The notes under the pieces are model-generated. The model saw nothing but the letters and a program-made list of their open reading frames with translations, was not told the origin of the DNA and did no database searches. The position numbers and the translations under genes were made by a program. Shown here piece after piece: positions 1 to 7,938 of a stretch of 64,000 nucleotides of DNA. This DNA comes from an uncultured Collinsella sp. (GTDB taxonomy: Bacteria; Actinomycetota; Coriobacteriia; Coriobacteriales; Coriobacteriaceae): the NCBI GenBank assembly GCA_958437935.1, contig CAUBPS010000006.1:51200-115199 (forward strand), written 5' to 3'. The first letter of the stretch is position 1. Each line of letters begins with the position of its first letter.

Positions 1-435
1 AAAATCGACCACCTGGTAGGGCACGCCATCGACGCGCGACAGGTGCTCGACGCACGCGTTGCTCTCGGGCACGTAGAACACGCCGTCTCGGGGGCAGACG
101 GGTGTTGCCGGAAGGTCCGCCATGTGCTTGCAGATGCGCGCGATGGTCTCGCCCGGCAGCGGATAGCTCAGCTCGTTGATGTCGTGCGCGCGGTCGATGA
201 CCTCGGCGCCACCGCAGCCCACGAGCACGTCTACCAGGCCTTCGATGCCCCAGAGCTCGTACATGGCCTCGGTCGCGTGGGCGTCGCGCCCGGTGCACAG
301 ACCAAAGAGCACGCCGCGCTCGCGCAGGGCGCGGATCGCCGCCACGGTGCGCGGGGACACCGTGTGCTGGCTCGTGAGCAGCGTGCCGTCGATATCGCAG
401 AACACGGCTTTGATGTGGCTGAAGGTGGTGTCCAT
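1..435 (-). CDS. HAD-superfamily (Cof-type) hydrolase, C-terminal part outside the window
   Basis: The reading frame runs leftward from an ATG at 435 and leaves the window, so only the first ~145 residues are visible. Residues 9-20 carry the HAD motif I (FCDIDGTLL) with both catalytic aspartates, followed by a cap-like region typical of Cof/YbiV sugar-phosphate or nucleotide phosphatases. An AAAGG ribosome binding site lies 6 bases before the ATG and supports this start. Substrate cannot be told from the sequence. Phosphatase fold is clear from motif I and the following TVAAIRALRERG helix; the family is broad and usually cytoplasmic. Confidence 0.8.
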   Translation of the reverse strand, partial: MDTTFSHIKAVFCDIDGTLLTSQHTVSPRTVAAIRALRERGVLFGLCTGRDAHATEAMYELWGIEGLVDVLVGCGGAEVIDRAHDINELSYPLPGETIARICKHMADLPATPVCPRDGVFYVPESNACVEHLSRVDGVPYQVVDF

Positions 436-529
436 GGGGGCCTTTCTGGGTCGTGCGGCGGTGTGGGGTGCATTCGTGAACGGCGTACATGGTATACCAA
501 GGCGCAGGCGCGGCCCGTCAAAGCAAAAA

Positions 530-562
530 CCACCACAAAGGTGCCTGGCCCCTTTGTGGTGG
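530..562. repeat. REP-like palindrome, CCACCACAAAGG family, copy 1
   Basis: Perfect 12-base arms CCACCACAAAGG / CCTTTGTGGTGG close over an 8-9 base centre (TGCCTGGCC). Near-identical copies lie at 2096-2128 and 15632-15664, always between genes. On the minus strand the centre reads GGGGCCAGGCACC or GGGGACAGGCACC, a word typical of REP sequences moved by REP-associated tyrosine transposases in other bacteria; no such transposase is in this window. Confidence 0.85.
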
Positions 563-580
563 CCTAGCCCGGGGCGCAAT

Positions 581-639
581 CCATCACAACATTCGACGTT
601 TTTCGGCAAAATCGCGATTTTCGCTGAATGTTGTGATGG
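581..639. repeat. 59-bp palindrome, CCATCACAACATTCGA family, divergent copy
   Basis: Arms CCATCACAACATTC / GAATGTTGTGATGG enclose an A/T-rich centre. It has the same length (59 bp) and outer arms as the two identical copies at 4687-4745 and 5929-5987, but a different centre. It ends two bases before the stop codon side of the MFS gene at 642 and could also act as a terminator there. Confidence 0.85.
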
Positions 640-641
640 TT

Positions 642-1922
642 TTACTGCCTTGCGGCACGATCAAAATGCCGGCGTCCAAACAGCAGCAGCGCCGCGGGAA
701 CCGCCGTCACGACCATGCCTGCCCCCACGAGTGTCCGTTGTACGCCAAATGTTGCCGCCAGCCACGGTGCAACCGCCAGAGGGGCCACGCCAGCGAACAT
801 ATTGCCAAAGCCCATGACCGAGTTCACACGGCCGAGTTGCTCGAGCGGTGCCGTCGTTTGCACGATGGTGTTGTGGAGCGGGTTGACGACACCCCAAGCT
901 ATGCCAAGGGCGACCTGGCCGACAAGGGCCACGCCCACGTACGGTGTCCCCACATAGAGCAGACTTCCCAGGCCCACGGACATGAGCGCCACGAGCAGCG
1001 TTTTTAGGTTTACCAAGTGCGGCGGCAAGCGAAGCGCGAGCACGGCACCCAGCACCGCGCCCACGCCCGAGGCAGACGAGAGCCAGCCCATCCACTCAAC
1101 GCCAACGCGTAGGACATCGCGATAGAAGAACGACTCGAGCGGGTCGAAGGCTCCATAGCCAAAGTTCGAAAGAAAGATAATGCAAAACAGCAGGGCGAGG
1201 ACGCTGTTGGTGAAGACTGTCTTGATGCTAGCCGCGAAGGTGACACGGGAAGATGTGCTGGGGCTGGAGCCTTGTCCCGCACGCTCCCCTTCCTCTGCCG
1301 AATCGGCATCCGCATGCCCGGCGACATGGCTGGTCTGCGGCCTAAAGCCCCAACCGGCGACGAGCGCCAGCACGGTAAAGAGCATCATGAGCACGAACAC
1401 CGCGCGCGACGACGCAGCCGCCGCGACAAAGCCGCCCAGCGTGGGACCAACGATGATACTCACGTTTGAGAACATGGCGATGGCGGAGTTGATGTCTTTG
1501 AGCTCGGCGGGGTCATCGGTGAGGTAGGCCGGATAGGACGTGGCAATGGGCTGGGCGAATCCCATCGTAAAGCCCAGGAGCACCGCGCCGAGCAGGACGA
1601 TGCCGGTCGCGCTACCAAAGGCGATGATTGCCGTGCCAGTTGCGAGAGCGCCGATGATGCTCAGCAAGAAATGGCGGCGCGGGCCCCAGGCATCGAGCGC
1701 CGCTCCACCCGCAAAGGATCCCAGGATCACGAATACGTTCATAAAAAGGACGGCCAGCGATGTCGCGACGACCGAAGCGCCGTCCGCATAGGTGAGCGTC
1801 CCGATGACGCCGATAAAGTAGCTGGTCTGAAAACCGGTGTAGATGAGAAAGCGCATCGCCACCAGGCGCTTGGCCTGCACGGACAGCGATGATTGAGGCT
1901 TTGAGAAAAGAGGGGCGAGCAT
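642..1922 (-). CDS. MFS transporter, probable drug or metabolite exporter
   Basis: A 426-residue protein with about 12 hydrophobic segments and a charged central loop (around residues 205-230, rich in Asp, Glu and Ser) that separates the two six-helix halves. The motif-A-like loop between helices 2 and 3 (GGAALDAWGPRR) fits the major facilitator superfamily, closest in feel to the EntS/MFS_3 exporters. I place the start at the ATG at 1922 because AAGGAG sits 5 bases upstream; a longer reading from 1961 has no such site. It stands alone, with REP-like palindromes on both sides, so the genes around it do not reveal the substrate. Confidence 0.85.
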   Translation of the reverse strand: MLAPLFSKPQSSLSVQAKRLVAMRFLIYTGFQTSYFIGVIGTLTYADGASVVATSLAVLFMNVFVILGSFAGGAALDAWGPRRHFLLSIIGALATGTAIIAFGSATGIVLLGAVLLGFTMGFAQPIATSYPAYLTDDPAELKDINSAIAMFSNVSIIVGPTLGGFVAAAASSRAVFVLMMLFTVLALVAGWGFRPQTSHVAGHADADSAEEGERAGQGSSPSTSSRVTFAASIKTVFTNSVLALLFCIIFLSNFGYGAFDPLESFFYRDVLRVGVEWMGWLSSASGVGAVLGAVLALRLPPHLVNLKTLLVALMSVGLGSLLYVGTPYVGVALVGQVALGIAWGVVNPLHNTIVQTTAPLEQLGRVNSVMGFGNMFAGVAPLAVAPWLAATFGVQRTLVGAGMVVTAVPAALLLFGRRHFDRAARQ

Positions 1923-2095
1923 GGAGACTCCTTGTTTCATACGAATGCGGACGGCGGGCATTCGCCACCGTCTATCGAATCAATCAATCCGCATGAAACA
2001 TTAAGGACGCATCGAGCCCTTCTCTCCGTTTTTCGCCCGTCATGAACTACTTGGTAGATTGTAAGGCATGTCCCACACATCTACTAAAGCAAAAT

Positions 2096-2128
2096 CCACC
2101 ACAAAGGTGCCTGGCCCCTTTGTGGTGG
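2096..2128. repeat. REP-like palindrome, CCACCACAAAGG family, copy 2
   Basis: Same 33-bp palindrome as 530-562, lying in the 264-bp gap between the MFS promoter region and the end of moaC-mobB. Preceded by the same AAGCAAAA tract as copy 1 (shorter in copy 3), so the conserved block extends beyond the arms. Confidence 0.85.
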
Positions 2129-2147
2129 AAGTGACATTTGCCCAGAT

Positions 2148-2188
2148 AAAACCTGCCAAAACAAACCTGTCCCTTTTTGGCAGGTTTT
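2148..2188 (-). terminator. Rho-independent terminator of the moaA-moaC/mobB unit
   Basis: A stem of AAAACCTGCCAAA pairing with TTTGGCAGGTTTT begins on the last bases of the mobB stop codon. The loop holds AAAAAGGGACAGGTTT, a string shared with 24175-24200 downstream of feoB, so this terminator overlaps a dispersed repeat. Confidence 0.75.
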
Positions 2189-3491
2189 AGGCCAGATGGT
2201 CTTGAATCAGATCGCAGATGGCTCGGGCGTCGTTGATGTTGATGGCTCGGGTCGCAAAGCCGGCATCGAATGCCTGGCGTGCCAGGGCCTCGTTGCAGGC
2301 AAGGGCCAGCGTGCGACCGTCGACCAGGTCGAGCGAGCTCTTGCCGCGCAGACGATCGACACCGGAGCGCGCGACGACGATGTTGTCGAAGCCCTCGGTC
2401 TTGTAGCCCTCGATGATCACCACGTCGACATCGTTGTAACGCGACAGCAGCTCGCGCGCGGGCATCTCGTCCTCCTCGCGCGTGTCGGCGTACTCCGCCC
2501 AGCGCGTGGCGCAGATAAGGCCCACGTGCTTGGATCCGGCTTGGTGATGGCGCCAGGTGTCCTTAGCGGGTACATCGATGTCAAAGCCGTGATGCCCATG
2601 ATGCTTGAGCGAACCCACGCGCAGGCCGCGGCGGGTGAGCTCGGCAATGACCTTCTCGACGAGCGTGGTCTTGCCCGAGTTTTGGTAGCCGATAAACGCG
2701 ATCGCGGGGACGGCCGGTGTCGGAGCTGCGGGCGCGACGGCGGCAGGCGCGCTTGTGGGAGCGTTACCGTCGGCGCCGGCGGCCTCAACAGTAGCGGCCT
2801 GACGCTCGGCACGATCCCACACGCCCGAGCGGCCACCCTCCTTGTGCAGCAGGCGAACGTCGACGATCTCCATGCCACGATCGACGGCCTTGCACATGTC
2901 ATAGATCGTGAGGCACGCGGCACTCGCGCCGGTCAGGGCCTCCATCTCAATACCCGTCTTGCCCGTCACGCCCGCCGTGACCAACACATGAAAGCCAACC
3001 TGCCCGTCCGCGCGCGGCGGCGCCCAGCCCTCGGGCACGTCCTCGGCAGGCGTCCCCGCCGGCGCGATAGGCTCGATATCGCACTTACTCTTGGTAATGA
3101 GCAACGGATGGCACATGGGGATGATGTCACTCGTACGTTTGATGGCCATGATGCCCGCAACGCGTGCGCAAGCGAGCACGTCGCCCTTTTTAGCGCCATC
3201 CTGCAGCACCATGGCCTGCGTCTCGGGGTGCATAAGAATCGTGCCCTCGGCGATGGCAATGCGATGGGTCTCGGCCTTGTCGGACACGTCAACCATGCGC
3301 ACCTCGCCCTTGGCATCCACGTGCGTCAGCTCGTCGCGGCGGGTGTCGCGGGCGGGCTCGGCAGCAGTGCCGGCGGACGGCTGTACCGCCGCGGACCCAG
3401 CGGTGTTGCTGGCAGCAGCCGTGGCTTTATGGGCAGACATCGCGGCCCTGCGAGCGGCCTTGGTGGCATCGGCGTACCTGCTCTTGGCCAT
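2187..3491 (-). CDS. MoaC-MobB fusion protein (molybdenum cofactor biosynthesis)
   Basis: A 434-residue fusion. Residues ~55-230 are MoaC, the enzyme that with MoaA turns GTP into cyclic pyranopterin phosphate (conserved CHPL, the TGIEMEALT stretch and the DMCKAVD stretch). An Ala/Pro-rich linker of about 30 residues leads to MobB (~262-420), a P-loop protein (IGYQNSGKTTL) that helps load GMP onto molybdopterin. The pair therefore covers an early and a late step of cofactor synthesis. The ATG at 3491 has GGAGG about 7 bases upstream, located inside the end of moaA; only 4 bases separate the genes, so they are almost surely co-translated. The N-terminal ~50 residues are low-complexity (Ala/Thr-rich). 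Confidence 0.93.
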   Translation of the reverse strand: MAKSRYADATKAARRAAMSAHKATAAASNTAGSAAVQPSAGTAAEPARDTRRDELTHVDAKGEVRMVDVSDKAETHRIAIAEGTILMHPETQAMVLQDGAKKGDVLACARVAGIMAIKRTSDIIPMCHPLLITKSKCDIEPIAPAGTPAEDVPEGWAPPRADGQVGFHVLVTAGVTGKTGIEMEALTGASAACLTIYDMCKAVDRGMEIVDVRLLHKEGGRSGVWDRAERQAATVEAAGADGNAPTSAPAAVAPAAPTPAVPAIAFIGYQNSGKTTLVEKVIAELTRRGLRVGSLKHHGHHGFDIDVPAKDTWRHHQAGSKHVGLICATRWAEYADTREEDEMPARELLSRYNDVDVVIIEGYKTEGFDNIVVARSGVDRLRGKSSLDLVDGRTLALACNEALARQAFDAGFATRAININDARAICDLIQDHLA

Positions 3492-3495
3492 ATGA

Positions 3496-4551
3496 TCATC
3501 CTCCGATTTGGGACATAAATCGTTGCGTGCCCTCAATTATCGCGTGTTCCTGCGGTTTGTGGGCCACGGCATCGCGCCAAATCGAAAGTACCTGCATATC
3601 ATCACCACGGCGCAGGGCGTCGCGCACCGAATACTCGGCATCGCTGAACAGGCACGGACGTACGTTGCCATCGGTCGTCAGGCGCAGACGGTTGCAATTC
3701 GCACAAAAATGATTGGACATGGCGCTAATGAAACCAACCGTTCCCGCCGCGCCCGGAAAGTGCCAATAGCGCGCAGGGCCCGCGCCGGCAGGAGCGTCGT
3801 TGATGTCGAGCGGCTCGAGCTCACCCAGTCCCGCCGCGGCGGCCCCGGCATTGATGCGCGCCCGTAGCTCGTCGCTCGGCACGGTATCGCTCGCGTCCCA
3901 CAACTCGGGATTGAGCGCGGGCGCATGCGGATCCACGGCACAATGCGAACTCGTGCGCTCGTCGCCGATGGGCATGTATTCGATAAAGCGCAGGTGGATG
4001 GGACGGTCGAGCGTGAGCCGCGCGAGGGCCGCCACATCTTGGTTGAGCCGGCGCACCACAACGCAGTTGACCTTAACGGGCTCAAAGCCCCAGGCCAGCG
4101 CCGCGTCGATGCCAGCCATGGTCTGCTCGAGCCGGCCCAGGCGCGTAATCTTTCCAAACAGCGTAGGGTCGAGCGTATCGAGCGAGATGTTGACGCGGTT
4201 AAGCCCGGCATCTTTGAGCTGGGGCGCCAGCTTGGGCAGCAGGGCGCCATTGGTGGTGAGCGAGATGTCCTCGATCTGCGGGATCGCGCGGATGTCGCGA
4301 ATGAGCGGGATGATACGGCGGCTGACCAGCGGCTCGCCACCCGTCAGGCGCACGCGGCGAATGCCCTCCCCCGCCACCAGGCGCACAAAGCGGGCGATTT
4401 CCTCGGCGCTGAGCAGCTCGTCGTGTGCGCGGGGTGCCACGCCATCGGCCGGCATGCAGTAAATGCAGCGAAAATTGCACTTGTCGGTAACGGCAATGCG
4501 CAGGTAGTTGATATCGCGGCCAAAACCGTCATGTTGCACGTGCCCGTCCAC
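3496..4551 (-). CDS. moaA: GTP 3',8-cyclase MoaA
   Basis: Radical SAM enzyme that rearranges GTP in the first step of molybdenum cofactor synthesis. The N-terminal cluster motif is C25-x3-C29-x2-C32, and the C-terminal cluster ligands appear as CANC followed 13 residues later by Cys. The protein ends in GG, the conserved C-terminal pair needed by MoaA. Length (351) is normal. The start is a GTG at 4551 preceded by GGGGAGGG. Forms an operon with the MoaC-MobB fusion directly downstream. Other cofactor genes (moaD, moaE, moeA) are not in this window. Confidence 0.95.
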   Translation of the reverse strand: MDGHVQHDGFGRDINYLRIAVTDKCNFRCIYCMPADGVAPRAHDELLSAEEIARFVRLVAGEGIRRVRLTGGEPLVSRRIIPLIRDIRAIPQIEDISLTTNGALLPKLAPQLKDAGLNRVNISLDTLDPTLFGKITRLGRLEQTMAGIDAALAWGFEPVKVNCVVVRRLNQDVAALARLTLDRPIHLRFIEYMPIGDERTSSHCAVDPHAPALNPELWDASDTVPSDELRARINAGAAAAGLGELEPLDINDAPAGAGPARYWHFPGAAGTVGFISAMSNHFCANCNRLRLTTDGNVRPCLFSDAEYSVRDALRRGDDMQVLSIWRDAVAHKPQEHAIIEGTQRFMSQIGG

Positions 4552-4686
4552 GCAGCCCTCCCCTCACGCGGCGTTTTATTCTTCGGAAAACATAATACCC
4601 CACGAGAGAATCATGCCGACACCCGTACGACAGGACAGGTCGCTTCGAGCAAAACGGACTTTCCAAGCCCATCCTCAGCATACAAA

Positions 4687-4745
4687 CCATCACAACATTC
4701 GATGCTTTTCCCGTTTTTGGCAAAAAACGTCGAATGTTGTGATGG
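4687..4745. repeat. 59-bp palindrome, CCATCACAACATTCGA family, downstream copy of a pair
   Basis: Arms of 16 bases (CCATCACAACATTCGA / TCGAATGTTGTGATGG) around a 27-base A/T-rich centre. The sequence is identical to 5929-5987 over all 59 bases and in the same orientation. The two copies bracket the nuclease-like gene at 4787-5824. Confidence 0.9.
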
Positions 4746-4786
4746 CCTGCCTGCCCACGGCACCCCGTAGAAGGACCAAAACGCCC

Positions 4787-5824
4787 CTAAAGGCCACCGT
4801 CCCAGTGCCGAATCACAAATTCTCGCAGATCGTTCTGCCGCTTTTGGAACGCTTCGCTTCGGTCGCACTTGAGGCCCATCGCGAGTGCGATGGCGTTCAT
4901 CGCCCGGTGCAATTGCAGCTGATGGGCAAACTGAGTCCCGGTGAGGACGATCATCCTAAAGCCCAGCGCGCTCAGCACGGTCATACGCTCCGCATCCGAC
5001 GCGCTGCGCTGTTTATCAAGATGGTCCGAGCCGTTGTATTCAATCCCCGTACCGCTCGCAGGCGCATATACGTCGATCTCGAAATACCCGGCCTTTGCGA
5101 GATACTTGAACTCGTTGGGAACATCGACCCGATGGTTGAGCTCGATCTTGGCGTATCCCAGCCCTCCCTGGGAACGTTTTGCAGCGACCATGATTGCGGT
5201 AGCCGTCTCCATGGGCGACCGCGCGCCATCGTGCACGCGCCTGAGCACGGCGGCCGCGCGTATGGCCCCCTGACGAGATCGGTTCTCATTGCAATAAGCA
5301 ATCAAGTCGGCAACGGTATACCTCTGCCCCATCTCGATATAATCGCCTGTCGACAGATGATTCAAATGGTATCGGGCGCAGATTTCGTAGCCATATTCCA
5401 GTTGCTCGGGCTCGCTCATCCACGAACCCGCTTGGACAAAGCACATGGCCTCATCAACCACCAGAAGGCCCTCTGCCACCTCGATAAGATGGCTTGGAGG
5501 TACCGGCGCCCCAAACACGTGGCACCTAAATCCAGCCGGCGTCGAGCGCTCAAATTCGAAGTTGACGAGCGTGTCGATATGATCGAGCTCTTCTCGTGGA
5601 ATACCAAGCGAAACCAGATAGTCGGCAACGATCCCAACTGCCGTTGAAGCCCTCAGCCCCTTGGCATCGAGCCCCAATTTGGGCAGGTCCGCAGTCGGCT
5701 CCGCCTCGTTAGCAAGCGAGTCCTCATCGTATAGGCTGCTTGCTCGCGAGAGCGGCTCGGACGGGCGCGCCACGTTGTGGTACAGCCAGGCAGTCTTATG
5801 GGACAGGACGATCGGCAGGTCCAT
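4787..5824 (-). CDS. Conserved protein with AbiEi-like N-terminus and Vsr/DUF559-like nuclease C-terminus
   Basis: 345 residues. The N-terminal part (PIVLSHKTAWLYHN...) resembles the 'SH-TA--LHG' opening of actinobacterial AbiEi/DUF559 proteins. Residues ~240-310 look like a PD-(D/E)XK nuclease core: FEIDVY, then GIEYNG..H, then SDAERMTVLSALGFRMIVLT, the strand-helix-strand order seen in Vsr and DUF559 enzymes. Whether it cuts DNA is unknown. GGAGGG lies 6 bases before the ATG. The gene is flanked on both sides by identical 59-bp palindromes, which suggests a cassette. It could be a solitary defence-related or repair-related nuclease, or a domesticated relative without activity. Confidence 0.6.
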   Translation of the reverse strand: MDLPIVLSHKTAWLYHNVARPSEPLSRASSLYDEDSLANEAEPTADLPKLGLDAKGLRASTAVGIVADYLVSLGIPREELDHIDTLVNFEFERSTPAGFRCHVFGAPVPPSHLIEVAEGLLVVDEAMCFVQAGSWMSEPEQLEYGYEICARYHLNHLSTGDYIEMGQRYTVADLIAYCNENRSRQGAIRAAAVLRRVHDGARSPMETATAIMVAAKRSQGGLGYAKIELNHRVDVPNEFKYLAKAGYFEIDVYAPASGTGIEYNGSDHLDKQRSASDAERMTVLSALGFRMIVLTGTQFAHQLQLHRAMNAIALAMGLKCDRSEAFQKRQNDLREFVIRHWDGGL

Positions 5825-5928
5825 GAGCCCTCCAATGGAGTCGGATAACCAACCTTATTCCCCTGCCCACGGGTCCGCACACCTTCGTGCGCAAGAAAGC
5901 GATTCCACCCGGTCGAGTGGTAGAAAAA

Positions 5929-5987
5929 CCATCACAACATTCGATGCTTTTCCCGTTTTTGGCAAAAAACGTCGAATGTTGTGATGG
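5929..5987. repeat. 59-bp palindrome, CCATCACAACATTCGA family, upstream copy of a pair
   Basis: Identical to 4687-4745, including the centre. It lies 105 bases upstream of the nuclease-like gene and 53 bases beyond the stop codon of the ABC exporter subunit that ends at 6040. The flanking bases AAA and TTT extend the dyad by three more positions on this copy. Confidence 0.9.
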
Positions 5988-6039
5988 TTTGAGGCGAGGT
6001 GAGGGGCACGGAGAGCTCAAGGCATCGTGCTCGAACGGG

Positions 6040-7938
6040 TTAATCCAGCTCTTTTAAGCCATGCGCCAGCTGCCAGTACTCGCCGTGCTGGGCGAGCAGC
6101 TCTTCGTGGGTGCCGCGTTCGATGATGCGGCCGTGTTCGAGGACCATGATGGCGTCGGCATCGCGCACGGTGGACAGGCGGTGCGCGATCATAAACGTGG
6201 TGCGCCCGCGCATGATGCGGTCCATACCACGCTCGATGAGCTTTTCGGTACGCGTGTCGATGGAGCTCGTGGCCTCGTCCAGGATGAGCACCGGCGGATC
6301 GGCCACGGCCACGCGCGCGATGGCGAGCAGCTGGCGCTGGCCCTGTGACAGGTTGGCGCCGTCGGCCGTGACCGGCGTGTCGTAGCCTCTAGGCAGGCGG
6401 CGGATAAACGAGTCGGCGCAGGCTGCCTCGGCGGCGGCGCGCACCTCCTCGTCGGTCGCGTCGAGCTTGCCAAAGCGGATGTTCTGCGCAATGGTGCCGC
6501 TAAACAGGTGCGTGTCCTGCAGCACAATGCCGAGCGACCCGCGCAGGCTGGCCTTGGCAATGTGCTTGACGTCGATGCCGTCGTACGTGATCTCGCCGTC
6601 GTCGACCTCGTAGAAGCGGTTGATGAGGTTAGTGATGGTCGTCTTTCCGGCGCCCGTCGAGCCCACAAACGCGATCTTTTGCCCCGGCTTGGCAAACAGG
6701 TTGAGGTCCGTGAGCACGCGGGTGCCCGGCACGTAGGAAAAGTCCACGGCATGGAAGTGCACGTCGCTGGCAAGTGGGACCAAGCCGCACGTGAGCTCGG
6801 TACCGTCGGCGGCCACCGCGCGGCCCGACTCGTCAACGGCTGCCACGTCATGCAGGTGCCCGTACGCGCCCACGCCCTGGCCCTCGGGAATCTTCCATGC
6901 CCACGCGGCGTCGCCCGTCTGCACCAGCTCCACGCAGCCCTCGTCCACCTCGGGCTCAAGGTCCATGGCGGCAAACAGGCGCTCGGCGCCGGCCAACGCA
7001 TTGAGCAAGAAGTTGCCCAGCTGCGTAAACTGGTTGATGGGCATGGCCGCCTGGCGTACAAAGACCAGGTAACTTGCAAGCGCGCCCACGTCGGCGAGTC
7101 CCTTGATGCAGAGCATGCCGCCCGCCACGGCGACGATGGCATAATTGACGTAGCCGATCACCACGGTCATGGGCACCATCGAGTTGGCGTAGGCCTGCGC
7201 GGCACCACCGGTGCGGCGCAGCTCTTGGTTGCGCGCGTCAAAACCAGCCACGTTGGCCTGCTCGTGATTAAAGACCTTGATGACCTTTTGACCCGAGACC
7301 ATCTCTTCGATATATCCGTCCAGGTCGCCAAGCGATGCCTGCTGGGCGGCAAAGAAGCGCTTAGAGCGCGCGCCCGAGTAGCGCGCGTACAGCACAATGG
7401 CCACATCGCACACGAGCGTGATAATCGTGAGCTGCCAGTTGAGGATGATGAGCATGGCCGTGGTGCCCACAACCTGAATGGCGGCCTGAATCACGTTGGC
7501 AAAGCTGTTGTTGAGCGCCTCGGAGACGGTGTCGACGTCGTTGGTGAAAAAGCTCATGATGTCGCCCGAGCGCGTGCTGTCGAAGTAGCTCAGCGGCAGC
7601 GTCTGGATGTGCGCAAACAGGTCGCGGCGGATGTCGGAGACCACGCGCTGGGCCGCGCGCACCATAATCTGCGAGTAGCCCAGAGCCGAGAGCACGCCCG
7701 CGGCGTAGATGGCAGCGGTAAAGATAACCTGCCTAGCGAGCAGTTCCTCGCCGCCCGTTGCCAAACCGTTGACGATGGGGCGCACCATGTAGGTACCGGC
7801 AAGGCTTGCGATGGCCGCAACAGAGGCAAGCACACCCACTGCGAGCAACGAGAACTTGGCATGCCCCATGTAGGAGAGCAGGCGGCGCACCGTGCGCTTG
7901 AGGTCGGCCGGGCGTGCTTGGGCTGCGGTCTTAGGCAT
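6040..7938 (-). CDS. ABC exporter half-transporter, canonical ATPase subunit
   Basis: 632 residues: an N-terminal six-helix type IV exporter domain (~30-330), an unusual insertion of ~70 residues between membrane and ATPase domains (about 355-425), then the ATPase with Walker A GSTGAGKTT, Q-loop LQDTH, signature LSQGQ and Walker B LILDEATSS with the catalytic Glu present. The ATG at 7938 overlaps the end of the partner gene (stop at 7931) by 8 bases, so the two are translationally coupled. Pairs with the subunit at 7931-9760 to form a heterodimeric exporter of the BmrCD/LmrCD/TM287-288 type. Substrate unknown; lipids or drugs are typical. Confidence 0.92.
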   Translation of the reverse strand: MPKTAAQARPADLKRTVRRLLSYMGHAKFSLLAVGVLASVAAIASLAGTYMVRPIVNGLATGGEELLARQVIFTAAIYAAGVLSALGYSQIMVRAAQRVVSDIRRDLFAHIQTLPLSYFDSTRSGDIMSFFTNDVDTVSEALNNSFANVIQAAIQVVGTTAMLIILNWQLTIITLVCDVAIVLYARYSGARSKRFFAAQQASLGDLDGYIEEMVSGQKVIKVFNHEQANVAGFDARNQELRRTGGAAQAYANSMVPMTVVIGYVNYAIVAVAGGMLCIKGLADVGALASYLVFVRQAAMPINQFTQLGNFLLNALAGAERLFAAMDLEPEVDEGCVELVQTGDAAWAWKIPEGQGVGAYGHLHDVAAVDESGRAVAADGTELTCGLVPLASDVHFHAVDFSYVPGTRVLTDLNLFAKPGQKIAFVGSTGAGKTTITNLINRFYEVDDGEITYDGIDVKHIAKASLRGSLGIVLQDTHLFSGTIAQNIRFGKLDATDEEVRAAAEAACADSFIRRLPRGYDTPVTADGANLSQGQRQLLAIARVAVADPPVLILDEATSSIDTRTEKLIERGMDRIMRGRTTFMIAHRLSTVRDADAIMVLEHGRIIERGTHEELLAQHGEYWQLAHGLKELD

